This document shows positions 14,445 to 21,964 of a stretch of DNA of 39,378 nucleotides, one piece after another; position 1 is the first letter of the stretch; every line of letters begins with the position of its first letter. The stretch covers positions 1-39,378 of the forward strand of contig CAKZJE010000025.1 in assembly GCA_936941155.1 (NCBI GenBank), in the 5' to 3' direction. Below the pieces are notes generated by a model that made no database searches, had not been told where the DNA came from, and worked only from the letters and a program-made list of their open reading frames with translations. The position numbers and the translations under genes are program-made. The DNA is from an uncultured Methylomonas sp. Lineage in GTDB: Bacteria > Pseudomonadota > Gammaproteobacteria > Methylococcales > Methylomonadaceae.

Positions 14445-14657
14445 TTATTTATAAACCGTTACATAAAACATTTCAGAATCTTTTGAATATTCAATTCCTA
14501 CTTTTTTTGGGCTGTAAGCATGAGCAATTTTATAAGCGTCTAATTCTGTTTCAACAAAAAAAGAAAATCCCCAGTCTTGCATTTTTAAGTCGATTTGTTT
14601 AATAGCTTCAACTTTGTCTGTTTTTGCATTTCTAACGTGGGTTACTTGATTTTTCAT
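14445..14657 (-). CDS. First gene of the leftward early unit, unknown function (70 aa)
   Basis: 70 residues: MKNQVTHVRNAKTDKVEAIK, then a mixed alpha/beta middle (WGFSFFVETELDAYKIAHAY) and KDSEMFYVTVYK. AGGAGAGAGA precedes ATG 14657. It follows directly after the operator-controlled promoter at 14711-14739. No membrane segment and no recognised motif. Confidence 0.65.
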   Translation of the reverse strand: MKNQVTHVRNAKTDKVEAIKQIDLKMQDWGFSFFVETELDAYKIAHAYSPKKVGIEYSKDSEMFYVTVYK

Positions 14658-14710
14658 CTCTCTCTCCTAAATTATTTTATTTTTGTTTGCGTTCTTGTGA
14701 ACGTGGGTAA

Positions 14711-14739
14711 ATAGTAATGCTTTTTTTCAATCTTGTAAA
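14711..14739 (-). promoter_or_regulatory. Leftward sigma70-type promoter
   Basis: On -: TTTACA (14739-14734), 17-bp spacer, TACTAT (14716-14711). The -35 box is one arm of the palindromic operator at 14734-14751, so a bound repressor would block it. The transcript would start near 14704 and first encode the 70-aa gene at 14657. Confidence 0.75.
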
Positions 14740-14755
14740 TTATAATTTACAAGAT
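14730..14755. promoter_or_regulatory. Operator-like perfect palindrome, site A
   Basis: A perfect 26-bp inverted repeat whose 18-bp core (14734-14751) is TGTAAATTATAATTTACA. Related 18-mers occur at 17336, 18940 and 21918. It overlaps the -35 box of the leftward promoter. Best candidate ligand is the Cro-like protein encoded at 18986. Confidence 0.8.
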
Positions 14756-14780
14756 AAACAAATAAAAAATAAAGTTGTAA

Positions 14781-16103
14781 TTATTTCAAAGAGTTAAAAA
14801 CAGCGTCTTGTACTTTTTCTTTGTTACGCAGTGCGGCTAAGACTGCGCTATCAATGGTATTTTCTGCCAAAATGTAATGAATAATCACCGTTTTTGTCTG
14901 TCCTTGTCGGTGGATTCTCGCGTTAGCTTGCTCAAACAATTCAAGCGAATGCGTCAACCCGTACCACACAATCACATTGCCGCCTTGTTGCAAGTTCAAC
15001 CCATGCCCAGCACTGGCAGGATGGCAGGCAAGCAATGGAATCTTCCCTTCGTTCCAGTCTTTTACTTTTTGCTCGCTGTTGTCCTGAAGCGTTTGCACTT
15101 GCGGAAAACGTTGCTTAATCGTTTGCAAATCGGCTTTAAACGTATAAAACAGCAAAATGGGTGAGTTGGTTTCACTTATGATTGATTCAAGCGCATCGCC
15201 CTTTGCTTGATGCAACACCAACGTGTTTTTATTTTCATCATACAGAAAGCCGTTTGCAATTTGGATACACTTACCAACCAATACAGCCGCATTAGCCACA
15301 GCAATCGTTTCTTTATCCACTTCAACAATTAACTCTTTGCGTATCTCTTTATAAATTTCTTGAGCTGGCAAAGACATTTCAACCAATATTTCATTATGCA
15401 CAATGGCCGGCATATCTAAATAATCGTCTGCTTTCATTGATAAACATATATCATCAATTTTAGCCGTTATTTCGTTCATGGCGGCTGGTTTAGGCTTAAA
15501 CGTGTACTGATTATAGCCAACGTCAAACCATTGCAATCTGAACGCGCTAACCGTCTTAAATAACCGTTCACCGCTATCAAGCAAAAACAGTTGCGACCAT
15601 AGGTCGTGAATCGAATTTGCAGCGGGTGAACCCGTTAACCCAACCACGCGCTCAATGTTTTTGCATAAAGCTTTAGCAGCTTTGAATCGTTGGCTGGAAT
15701 GGCTTTTTAATAGGCTAAATTCGTCAAAAACAATCATCTCGTATTTAGGCTTAACCGCGCTATCTTTGACAAGCCAAGACAAGCAGTCGATATTAATGAC
15801 GTGAATTTGTGCATTGCTCTTTAATGCCGTTAAGCGTTGCGCTGGTGTACCAACGCAAATGCTAAATGTTAAGTGCTGCAAGTGTTCCCATTTCAACGCT
15901 TCATTGTGCCAAACTGTTTTTGCCACGCGCAAAGGCGCAACAATCAACACGCGTTGCGGGTTTATGTCAGCAATAGCCGTTAATGCGCTTACAGTCTTCC
16001 CTAGGCCGCATTGTTGGAATAGTGCGCACTTATGCGTTGATTTTATTTTATCAACGCTGGTTGCTTGATAGCCGTGCATTTGTGATCGCGTTAACGTTTT
16101 CAT
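14781..16103 (-). CDS. SNF2-type DEAD/DEAH-box helicase
   Basis: 440 residues from ATG 16103, one base past the upstream stop; a frame extension to 16148 lacks an RBS and overlaps that gene. It is an ATP-dependent DNA translocase. Seen in order: Q-motif-like MKTLTRSQMHGYQ, Walker A CGLGKT (~residue 35), VLIVAPLRV (Ia), VFDEFSLLKS (II; DEFS in place of DEAH), VVGLTGSPAANS (III), SPILLFYTFKADL (IV), ASAGHGLNLQQGG (V) and EQANARIHRQGQ (VI). In related phages this gene stands with VRR-NUC, DUF2815 and DUF2800 proteins, as here. The exact role in replication or recombination is unproven. Confidence 0.92.
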   Translation of the reverse strand: MKTLTRSQMHGYQATSVDKIKSTHKCALFQQCGLGKTVSALTAIADINPQRVLIVAPLRVAKTVWHNEALKWEHLQHLTFSICVGTPAQRLTALKSNAQIHVINIDCLSWLVKDSAVKPKYEMIVFDEFSLLKSHSSQRFKAAKALCKNIERVVGLTGSPAANSIHDLWSQLFLLDSGERLFKTVSAFRLQWFDVGYNQYTFKPKPAAMNEITAKIDDICLSMKADDYLDMPAIVHNEILVEMSLPAQEIYKEIRKELIVEVDKETIAVANAAVLVGKCIQIANGFLYDENKNTLVLHQAKGDALESIISETNSPILLFYTFKADLQTIKQRFPQVQTLQDNSEQKVKDWNEGKIPLLACHPASAGHGLNLQQGGNVIVWYGLTHSLELFEQANARIHRQGQTKTVIIHYILAENTIDSAVLAALRNKEKVQDAVFNSLK

Positions 16104-16104
16104 A

Positions 16105-16362
16105 TTATTGATTAAAAAATAAGTTAAAAATAGGGTGTAGTGCTTCATTAAATGTGTAATTTTCTAAATCATGTTTTGATCTAAAAATAACTTTAAAACC
16201 AATTTCTTCAGAAACTTTAACTTGCAGCACTTGGGTTGCTCCTTTACCTTCTCGATGTTCAATTTCATTTTTATCTAAAAAATTAACAAACTCATCAAAT
16301 AAAAAAACAGGAAAACGATTTGTATCGTAAAAATAATTTTTAAAACTTTCATCAAAACTCAT
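16105..16362 (-). CDS. Hypothetical protein (85 aa)
   Basis: 85 residues, aromatic-rich N-terminus (MSFDESFKNYFYDTNRFPVF), then IEHREGKGATQVLQVKVSEE and IGFKVIFRSKHDLENYTF. AAAGGAG precedes the ATG. Soluble alpha/beta composition. It lies between the VRR-NUC and helicase genes and ends one base before the helicase start. Function unknown. Confidence 0.65.
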   Translation of the reverse strand: MSFDESFKNYFYDTNRFPVFLFDEFVNFLDKNEIEHREGKGATQVLQVKVSEEIGFKVIFRSKHDLENYTFNEALHPIFNLFFNQ

Positions 16363-16378
16363 AAAAAATACTCCTTTT

Positions 16379-16672
16379 TTAATAACATAAAAGCGTTCTT
16401 TTGCAATAATCTATAAATTGATCTACTTCATCTTTTGATGATAAAACGTAAACCGTCACGCCCAATTCAAACCGTTTTAAATGGTCGTTGTTTTGCGCCT
16501 TGCTCACCGTTCCCGTTGTTGATTTAAGTTCAACAAACAACACATGTCCATCAAATAACGTAATGATTCTATCAGGCACACTTCTGCGTGATGGGGATGT
16601 AAACTTTTCACATAAGCCGCCTAGGTCTTTTATTTTTTTACATAAATATTTTTCAATTTCGCGCTCTAACAT
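16379..16672 (-). CDS. VRR-NUC domain nuclease
   Basis: 97 residues from ATG 16672 (AGAGG 4 nt upstream; preferred to the in-frame ATG at 16696). A minimal PD-(D/E)XK nuclease of the VRR-NUC family: E4 at the start of helix 1 (MLEREIEKYL), SRRSVPDRIITLFDG (catalytic Asp), then VLFVELKSTTGTVSKAQ (E-x-K) and a C-terminal VYVLSSKDEVDQFIDY. Such stand-alone proteins act on branched or structured DNA and pair with SNF2-type helicases in phages. Confidence 0.92.
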   Translation of the reverse strand: MLEREIEKYLCKKIKDLGGLCEKFTSPSRRSVPDRIITLFDGHVLFVELKSTTGTVSKAQNNDHLKRFELGVTVYVLSSKDEVDQFIDYCKRTLLCY

Positions 16673-16684
16673 AAAACCTCTAAA

Positions 16685-16723
16685 TAAAAAAACCAACTAC
16701 TCAAGATATTCGAGTAGTTGGTT
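16685..16723 (-). terminator. Rho-independent terminator after the ssDNA-binding protein gene
   Basis: Perfect 12-bp stem: AACCAACTACTC (16691-16702) and GAGTAGTTGGTT (16712-16723) with a 9-nt loop, followed on - by a U-rich tail. It lies between the DUF2815 gene and the VRR-NUC gene, so the ssDNA-binding protein may be made at a higher level than the genes downstream. Confidence 0.85.
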
Positions 16724-16747
16724 ATTAAAAAATTACATAAACATCAA

Positions 16748-17272
16748 TTAAAAATCGTCATCATCAACGCTGTATGAATCAAAGTCATCAACAGACGCAT
16801 CACCACCACCAAAGCGTTCGCCTTGTTTAAATAACTGCACAGCAATCAAATTACAGTTAATACGTTTGCCGTAACTGTTATCTTGAAACCAAAAATCAAT
16901 TTTAGCGTTGACATAATCACCGCTGAAAATACGTTCATCTTCTTTTGTTAGTGTGATCTTTTTTTGGTCAATAACGATGGGGCGTTTTTTAGTTGAGCCT
17001 TTGATACTCATGCAACCTGCATAACCGTCATAGTCCTGCAAATCACCGTCCATCAATGGTTGTTTGTAAACTTTGGGAACTTTACCTGCGCCAAACTTTT
17101 CAAGTGCAAAATCAGATATTGCTTTTTCAATTTGAGCAATAGTTGAAGCGTGTTCAACTTTATTGAGAAGAAAAGTAGCTGCGAACTTTCCGGTTGATTC
17201 TTGATTATATTCTTCATGTTCGAATAGTGAAGCGAAAGACAAACGAACATTTTTTAACATAATTGCGGCCAT
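16748..17272 (-). CDS. DUF2815 single-stranded DNA-binding protein
   Basis: 174 residues. The OB-fold family features are MLKNVRLSFASLFEHEEYNQ, GKFAATFLLNK, a central DGYAGCMSIKGSTKKRP and FSGDYVNAKIDFWFQDNSYG. The C-terminus is very acidic and ends in Phe (SVDDDDF), as in phage T7 gp2.5 and bacterial SSB, where this tail recruits partner proteins. It probably coats ssDNA for replication and recombination. It has its own operator-like site upstream and a strong terminator downstream. Confidence 0.9.
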   Translation of the reverse strand: MAAIMLKNVRLSFASLFEHEEYNQESTGKFAATFLLNKVEHASTIAQIEKAISDFALEKFGAGKVPKVYKQPLMDGDLQDYDGYAGCMSIKGSTKKRPIVIDQKKITLTKEDERIFSGDYVNAKIDFWFQDNSYGKRINCNLIAVQLFKQGERFGGGDASVDDFDSYSVDDDDF

Positions 17273-17335
17273 GATATTTTCCTTTATGAATTTAGAAATT
17301 TAAGAATTTAGTTTATTGCCTTTTTTGTTAAGGCG

Positions 17336-17353
17336 TGTAAATTATATTTTACA
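17336..17353. promoter_or_regulatory. Operator-like palindrome, site B
   Basis: TGTAAATTATATTTTACA, the exact reverse complement of site C at 18940-18957. It covers the stop codon of the DUF2800 gene and lies 64 bp before the DUF2815 start. A TTTACA arm points left, but no convincing -10 at 17 bp is seen, so promoter overlap here is uncertain. Confidence 0.7.
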
Positions 17354-18475
17354 TTGCTCAAAATCGTCAAGTACATTTTTTAACGCTGGGCGTTTATCGG
17401 CAGATTTTGCCAGTGTTGGATTTCCTGCCAATGTTTCGTAAAGATTTGAAAAACTTGATTTATTTTCTTTACTGATTAGTTTTTCAGCTTGCGCAACGCT
17501 AATTAACTCTTGTTTTATCGGGTCAACGCCAAGCGCGGTTAATGCGTCTTTTATAGCATTATCGTCAGCGTTCCACTTGCGAGACCCGCGACCGGCAACA
17601 AGTTTATAACCTTGCAGTTGATCTGCATTGGCTAAATGGTAGGCGTGTTCTTTAATGCTCTTTATCCATGATTCAATCAGTGGCAGATTATCAATAATTT
17701 GCGCTACTCTTTCAGGCGTTAATTTATCAACAGGCAACAGCTCAGGTTCAGCAACTAAAGAAAAGTCAGCCGTTACGACATCAAACGTCTTTTGCGCTAA
17801 TGCGCCACAAGTTGGTTTAGCCGCGCACCACATACACGCTTTTTCAGTTGGATTAAATGGCGGGTTATCGCTTAATGCAATTTCAGCGCGTTGTTTTACA
17901 AACTCACCAAACACCATCAACTCATCAACCGTTACCGTCCAATCTGTGACGTTGTTAATGCGCGGCTGGTGAATGTGCATAGTGATGAAATCAATGTCGT
18001 AAATATGGCTAAACATATCGTAAGCACCAAGCGCGTAAAGTTGTGCCTGTGTGTTTCCTAATGCGTGAACTGCAACGCCTTGACCGAACTTTAAATCAAC
18101 AACGTGAAGTGTTTTTGTTGCTTCATCAATGGCGATTGCGTCAGACGTACCAAATCCATCAGTCACCCACCGGCTAAAGTCCACTCGTTGCTCAAACAGC
18201 AACACACCACCAATGGCGTTGACATAATCAACGTATTTCTGAACGTGCATAGCCATATCGTCAGTAACAACAAAGCCATTAAATTTCAATCCTAAATAAT
18301 GCGCTGCGGGTTTAGCCGTGATTAAACATTTTTCAGATAGTTCATGCGCGGCTGTGCCTTCTGCTGCATAGTTGCTGCTGGTGTTTGGTATGTGTTCACA
18401 AGCCTTTACGCTTGCAGGGCAGTTTATCCATCGTTCACTCGATGATGCGCCTAATTTTGCGTGTTTTGTTGTCAT
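17342..18475 (-). CDS. DUF2800 Cas4/RecB-like nuclease
   Basis: 377 residues. A PD-(D/E)XK exonuclease-type core: SSERWINCPASVKA at the start, GTAAHELSEKCL (Glu), DGFGTSDAIAIDEATKTLHV, VVDLKFGQGVAVHALGN (D-x-K), and TQAQLYALGAY. Four Cys (INCP near residue 19; CMWCAAKPTC near 225) could hold an Fe-S cluster as in Cas4/AddB. The family is found beside DUF2815 proteins in phages. It probably processes DNA ends for recombination-dependent steps. The C-terminal ~120 residues (WNADDNAIKDALTALGVD) look like a separate helical domain. Confidence 0.88.
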   Translation of the reverse strand: MTTKHAKLGASSSERWINCPASVKACEHIPNTSSNYAAEGTAAHELSEKCLITAKPAAHYLGLKFNGFVVTDDMAMHVQKYVDYVNAIGGVLLFEQRVDFSRWVTDGFGTSDAIAIDEATKTLHVVDLKFGQGVAVHALGNTQAQLYALGAYDMFSHIYDIDFITMHIHQPRINNVTDWTVTVDELMVFGEFVKQRAEIALSDNPPFNPTEKACMWCAAKPTCGALAQKTFDVVTADFSLVAEPELLPVDKLTPERVAQIIDNLPLIESWIKSIKEHAYHLANADQLQGYKLVAGRGSRKWNADDNAIKDALTALGVDPIKQELISVAQAEKLISKENKSSFSNLYETLAGNPTLAKSADKRPALKNVLDDFEQCKI

Positions 18476-18479
18476 TGCC

Positions 18480-18905
18480 TTATGCCTGTTGTTTTTTTAG
18501 AAATTCATTAAGCGCGTCACACGCAAGTGAACACACTTGACCATAAAACGCAGGGTCTAAATCAACCGTTTTTTCAACGCCAAATTTTCGCAATATATCA
18601 AGCGATACTTTGCGGCTATTGGTTTTTACGCTTAATTCTTTCAAGCATTCTTTTACACCTTCAATCGTTTCAACACTTTCAATAATTTCTACATTTTCAG
18701 TTTTTACTTTTTGTGGTGTATTATCCACCGCCACATCATCAACTTCTAAATGATTCTCAACCGTTGGATTACTAATTGATTCAAGCTCAAAGCGTTCTTT
18801 GACAATAAGCGTTTGCAAAAACTCCGCTTTGCTTATGAGTTGGTCGTGTTCAATTTGCAATCGTAGTATTGACGCGGTTCTGATTGCTAATTCTTCTTTG
18901 TTCAT
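18480..18905 (-). CDS. Early protein of unknown function (141 aa), first gene of the leftward DNA unit
   Basis: 141 residues. An N-terminal helix (EELAIRTASILRLQIEHDQL), an acidic low-complexity linker (VDDVAVDNTPQKVKTENVEI), then a small helical domain: SRKVSLDILRKFGVEKTVDL, followed by DALNEFLKKQQA. The 'iL.KFG......L.p..y' domain occurs at the end of several phage early proteins of unknown role. It is divergent from the repressor gene, and only 4 nt separate it from the nuclease gene. Confidence 0.7.
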   Translation of the reverse strand: MNKEELAIRTASILRLQIEHDQLISKAEFLQTLIVKERFELESISNPTVENHLEVDDVAVDNTPQKVKTENVEIIESVETIEGVKECLKELSVKTNSRKVSLDILRKFGVEKTVDLDPAFYGQVCSLACDALNEFLKKQQA

Positions 18906-18931
18906 AAAAAACTCCGTTGTTGTAAAAAACT

Positions 18932-18940
18932 TGTTATAAT
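18932..18940 (+). promoter_or_regulatory. Extended -10 promoter for repressor and primase-helicase
   Basis: TGTTATAAT matches the extended -10 consensus TGnTATAAT; no good -35 at 17 bp is seen, as is usual for extended -10 promoters. Its last base is the first base of operator site C, so repressor binding should block it. Start would be near 18947, ahead of ATG 18986. Confidence 0.65.
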
Positions 18941-18957
18941 GTAAAATATAATTTACA
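18940..18957. promoter_or_regulatory. Operator-like palindrome, site C
   Basis: TGTAAAATATAATTTACA between the divergent genes starting at 18905 (-) and 18986 (+). It adjoins the + strand -10 box and is positioned to control both directions. Autoregulation by the adjacent Cro-like protein is the simplest reading. Confidence 0.78.
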
Positions 18958-18985
18958 ACATAAACTTCAAAAGGTAAACAAAAAA

Positions 18986-19171
18986 ATGCAAGATTTTATA
19001 AATGAACTTCAAACGCTATTAAAAGAGCATGACGGAATTGCACTTCGCAAGATAGCCGATAAATGTCACGTCAGTTTTATGACCATTCACAATATCAAAA
19101 ACGGAAAAACCGACAATGTGACGCTATTTACCTACAACAAAATCAAAAAAGGATTAAAAAATGCTAAGTAG
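18986..19171 (+). CDS. Small Cro/XRE-like HTH repressor
   Basis: 61 residues forming a single helix-turn-helix unit: LRKIADKCHVSFMTIHNIKN, then GKTDNVTLFTYNKIKKGLKN. Like Cro, it has no cleavage or oligomerisation domain. Operator site C lies 29 bp upstream of its start, and it overlaps the primase-helicase gene by 11 nt, so repressor and replication protein are made together. It probably binds the four TGTAAAWTATAWTTTACA palindromes and restrains early, replication and late promoters. That link is inferred from position and spacing. Confidence 0.85.
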   Translation: MQDFINELQTLLKEHDGIALRKIADKCHVSFMTIHNIKNGKTDNVTLFTYNKIKKGLKNAK

Positions 19172-21626
19172 TGTTTATGACGATTTAGATCGCAACGGGT
19201 ACACCATAACACCGGCAAACGGTAAACGCCCAATGGGGAGTGGTTGGCAACACAGAGCAAACGACCCAACATGGAAACGCACAGCAGCCGATAAAAACGT
19301 GGGTATTGTGTTAGGCGACAAACTCATTGCGATTGATATTGATATTTTGCATGAGGATTTAGCACGGGCGGCTTTAACAAGTGCGCAGTTAACATTTGGG
19401 TTTGCGCCTGTGCGCATTGGCAATAAGCCAAAATGCTTGATGATGGTTCGGGTAAGTGAACCCATGACAAAGCACAAAATTAAATTTGTGTTTGATGGTT
19501 TAGAAAACCCAGCCGTTGAAATATTGGCAAATGGACAGCAGTTTATTGCGTACGGCATACACCCAGACACAGGCAAACCTTATATTTGGGATTTAAGCGC
19601 AGGTGATGAACCCATTGACACAGCTATTGATGACTTGCCAATGGTTAGCTTGTCGCAGGTTCGCGCGTGGCTTACATCACTTAAGCCAATGCTTGAACAA
19701 TTTGGTGCAACAGACATTAAGTTTGATGGCTTTATGCCTGATGATATTCAAAAGCCTTTGCCGGTTGTTGTTGATGCCAATAATGATGATGACCCGTTTG
19801 CTGGTGTTTATGCTGAAATTGGTGATGATGAAATAGCCGATATGCGCGAGAAATTGCGCATACAAACACGCTATAACGCTGATGACTATGATGATTGGGT
19901 TAAGGTTGGATTAGCACTGAAAGACTTTCACGAGGTCGCTGGTCTTGAATTATGGCGTGAATGGTCAAGCACTGGGAGTTATGACGGCAGCGCGTGTGAT
20001 GCCAAGTGGGGCAGTTTTAAAGGAAATGGTGGGGCAAAGATAACGGCAGGCTCGATTGTTTACGCGGCTAAAGAGGTCACTCGCGTTGAAGCATCACAGA
20101 CACTATCTCAAATTATTGCAGCGTGTTCAAATGTAGCCGACATGGAAGGCGTTGTGGCTGATGCTATACGCAGTGATTTAAATTTATCAGCCATTGGGCG
20201 TGAAACCATTATCGGTGAATGGCGCAATCGTTTTAAACTTTTGGCCAATGTAAGCATATCCGTTGCCATTGCGCGTAAATTATTAACGCCAATTAAATCA
20301 CGGCAATTATCACCAGAAACGCCTGAATTTTGTTTGTCATGGGTTTGGCTTAATGATCGTGATAAGTTTTATCATTTAGATACAAAAGAAGAAATCAGCA
20401 AGCAATCGTTTGACGCAAATTACACACGGGAAATCTCAGATAATGGTGAAGAAGAAAGTGTTAGTCGAGGAGCTGCGAATTTTGCCTTAAACAATAATTT
20501 TATAAAGTGCTTTAGCCGAGCCATTTATATGCCACAAAATTCGCAGTTTTTTTCACATGAAGGACTTGAATGCGTTAACGCTTTTTCGGTTGATAGTTTA
20601 CCACAAGCAGAAGATAAAATAAGCAATAACGGGCAGTTAGCCATTGATTCAGTCATAGAACATATTAGAAACATTTGCGGAAAACGTGAAAAAGAAACGC
20701 GTTTTTTACTTGATTTTATTGCGTACAACACTCAAAACATTGGAAAGAAAATCAATTTTGCGCCTTTGATTCAAGGGTTTGAGGGCGATGGGAAAAGCAC
20801 CATAGCGGAGGTTATCGCGTGTTGCCTTGGTGGGCGCAATGTTAAGCCGCTGCCTCCTACAGCACTCCAAGACAAGTTTACTGGTTGGGCAGAGGGTAGC
20901 TGCGTGGTTGTGCTTGAAGAATTGCGCGTTGCTGGACATAACCGGTTTGATGTACTCGATACCATCAAGCCGATGATAACCAACGCTACAATAGATATTA
21001 GACGTATGAACAGGGATAACTATTCAATCGTTAACGTGACGAATTACATTGCGTTTACAAACCACCGTGACGCATTGCCACTTAATGACCATGATCGGAG
21101 ATGGTGGGTAATTTTTGCGCCTTATTTAAACCGCCAAGACATGGAGCGTGACGTTGGTGATATTTATGAGTATTTTGATAAATTGAAGAACGCCATTACA
21201 AATTATGGCAGCTCAATTAGACGCTTTTTTCTTGATTTTAAAATCAGTGATGATTTTAAGCCTTATGGACACGCGCCATTAACAGCGGAAAAACTATCTA
21301 TGATTAGTGCTGAAAAAGGCGCAGAGATTTGCGATTTAAACACGTTTATACAAAAAGGCGGTGTTGGGTATAGCGACAGTATTATTTCCAGCGCTGCGCT
21401 TACTAGCGCAATGGGCGCAAATAGTTTTAGTGATTATGAGTTTCCCGATTTAAACACTAAAACCATTAGACGTATTTTAGAGGGATTAGGTTATATGAAA
21501 TTTGATAAACAGGTGAAATGGCAAGGTAAGCCACATCGAGTTTGGGTAAAAAGATCACGGGATTTGGATGCAGAGCGTTGCAGGCAGTTGCTCAATGAAA
21601 CGCTTGCTGTGGATGATGATTTTTAA
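19161..21626 (+). CDS. Primase-polymerase / SF3-type helicase with C-terminal winged helix
   Basis: 821 residues. Residues ~1-170 form a prim-pol type primase: GKRPMGSGWQHRA, NVGIVLGDKLIAIDIDIL with the D-x-D metal ligands, and QQFIAYGIHPDTGKPY with the His. A PriCT-like domain follows (YDDWVKVGLALKDFHEVAGL). The helicase core has Walker A GFEGDGKST (~residue 538), Walker B VVVLEEL and ITNATIDIRRMNRD...NYIAFTNHRDALPL as in D5/DUF5906 ATPases. The end (TKTIRRILEGLGYMKFDKQV) is a winged helix that could bind the origin. It lies just before the iterons at 21631. Primes and unwinds for replication; the origin-binding role is inferred. Confidence 0.92.
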   Translation: MLSSVYDDLDRNGYTITPANGKRPMGSGWQHRANDPTWKRTAADKNVGIVLGDKLIAIDIDILHEDLARAALTSAQLTFGFAPVRIGNKPKCLMMVRVSEPMTKHKIKFVFDGLENPAVEILANGQQFIAYGIHPDTGKPYIWDLSAGDEPIDTAIDDLPMVSLSQVRAWLTSLKPMLEQFGATDIKFDGFMPDDIQKPLPVVVDANNDDDPFAGVYAEIGDDEIADMREKLRIQTRYNADDYDDWVKVGLALKDFHEVAGLELWREWSSTGSYDGSACDAKWGSFKGNGGAKITAGSIVYAAKEVTRVEASQTLSQIIAACSNVADMEGVVADAIRSDLNLSAIGRETIIGEWRNRFKLLANVSISVAIARKLLTPIKSRQLSPETPEFCLSWVWLNDRDKFYHLDTKEEISKQSFDANYTREISDNGEEESVSRGAANFALNNNFIKCFSRAIYMPQNSQFFSHEGLECVNAFSVDSLPQAEDKISNNGQLAIDSVIEHIRNICGKREKETRFLLDFIAYNTQNIGKKINFAPLIQGFEGDGKSTIAEVIACCLGGRNVKPLPPTALQDKFTGWAEGSCVVVLEELRVAGHNRFDVLDTIKPMITNATIDIRRMNRDNYSIVNVTNYIAFTNHRDALPLNDHDRRWWVIFAPYLNRQDMERDVGDIYEYFDKLKNAITNYGSSIRRFFLDFKISDDFKPYGHAPLTAEKLSMISAEKGAEICDLNTFIQKGGVGYSDSIISSAALTSAMGANSFSDYEFPDLNTKTIRRILEGLGYMKFDKQVKWQGKPHRVWVKRSRDLDAERCRQLLNETLAVDDDF

Positions 21627-21630
21627 AAAA

Positions 21631-21899
21631 GGTAACAGATAACGCCTAAAAGGTAACAGATAAAAATCTATCTGTTACCTATCACAGACCGCTATTTATC
21701 TATATTTATTATACTAAAGGTAACAGGTAACAGATAATATTAAGTCTATAGAATAAAATACAAATATAAAATTTATTAAAAAAATATCGGAGAGGTAGAA
21801 GAAATTTTTATCTGTTACCTTTTTGATTTAAAAACACACTCAAAGCCAATAGCCGTATAGGTTTGCGGTGGGTAACAGATAAAAAATGCAACTGTTACC
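21631..21899. repeat. Iteron cluster GGTAACAGATA, probable replication origin
   Basis: Direct copies at 21631, 21652, 21726 (with a partial GGTAACA directly before at 21719) and 21871. Inverted copies lie at 21669-21679 and 21808-21819, and a short one at 21892-21899. Copies at 21652 and 21669 form a perfect 12-bp hairpin. Between the copies lies extremely AT-rich DNA (21685-21800). No open frame of note. The position right after the primase-helicase gene is typical for an origin bound by that protein. Confidence 0.82.
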
Positions 21900-21917
21900 T
21901 TTAAGAAAAAAATAGAT

Positions 21918-21935
21918 AGTAAATTATTATTTACA
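21918..21935. promoter_or_regulatory. Operator-like palindrome, site D
   Basis: AGTAAATTATTATTTACA, two mismatches from site A. Its right arm is the -35 hexamer TTTACA of the rightward promoter at 21930-21958, the same geometry as site A on the other strand. Confidence 0.72.
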
Positions 21936-21958
21936 TTATTTTTATTTTAGAATATAAT
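21930..21958 (+). promoter_or_regulatory. Rightward promoter of the late unit or of a small RNA
   Basis: TTTACA (21930-21935), 17-bp spacer, TATAAT (21953-21958): a near-consensus sigma70 promoter overlapping operator D. The predicted start, about 21965, coincides with the first base of the terminator stem at 21965. Confidence 0.85.
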
Positions 21959-21964
21959 CTTTTT

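Noticed and set aside
14730-14755. Palindrome as a transcription terminator for the helicase gene
   Set aside because: The stem is AT-only at its centre and no U-run follows on -. Overlap with a -35 box and three sister sites point to an operator.
21631-21899. CRISPR array
   Set aside because: The repeated units are 11-12 bp, in both orientations, with irregular spacing. This is an iteron pattern, not repeats of 23-40 bp with even spacers.
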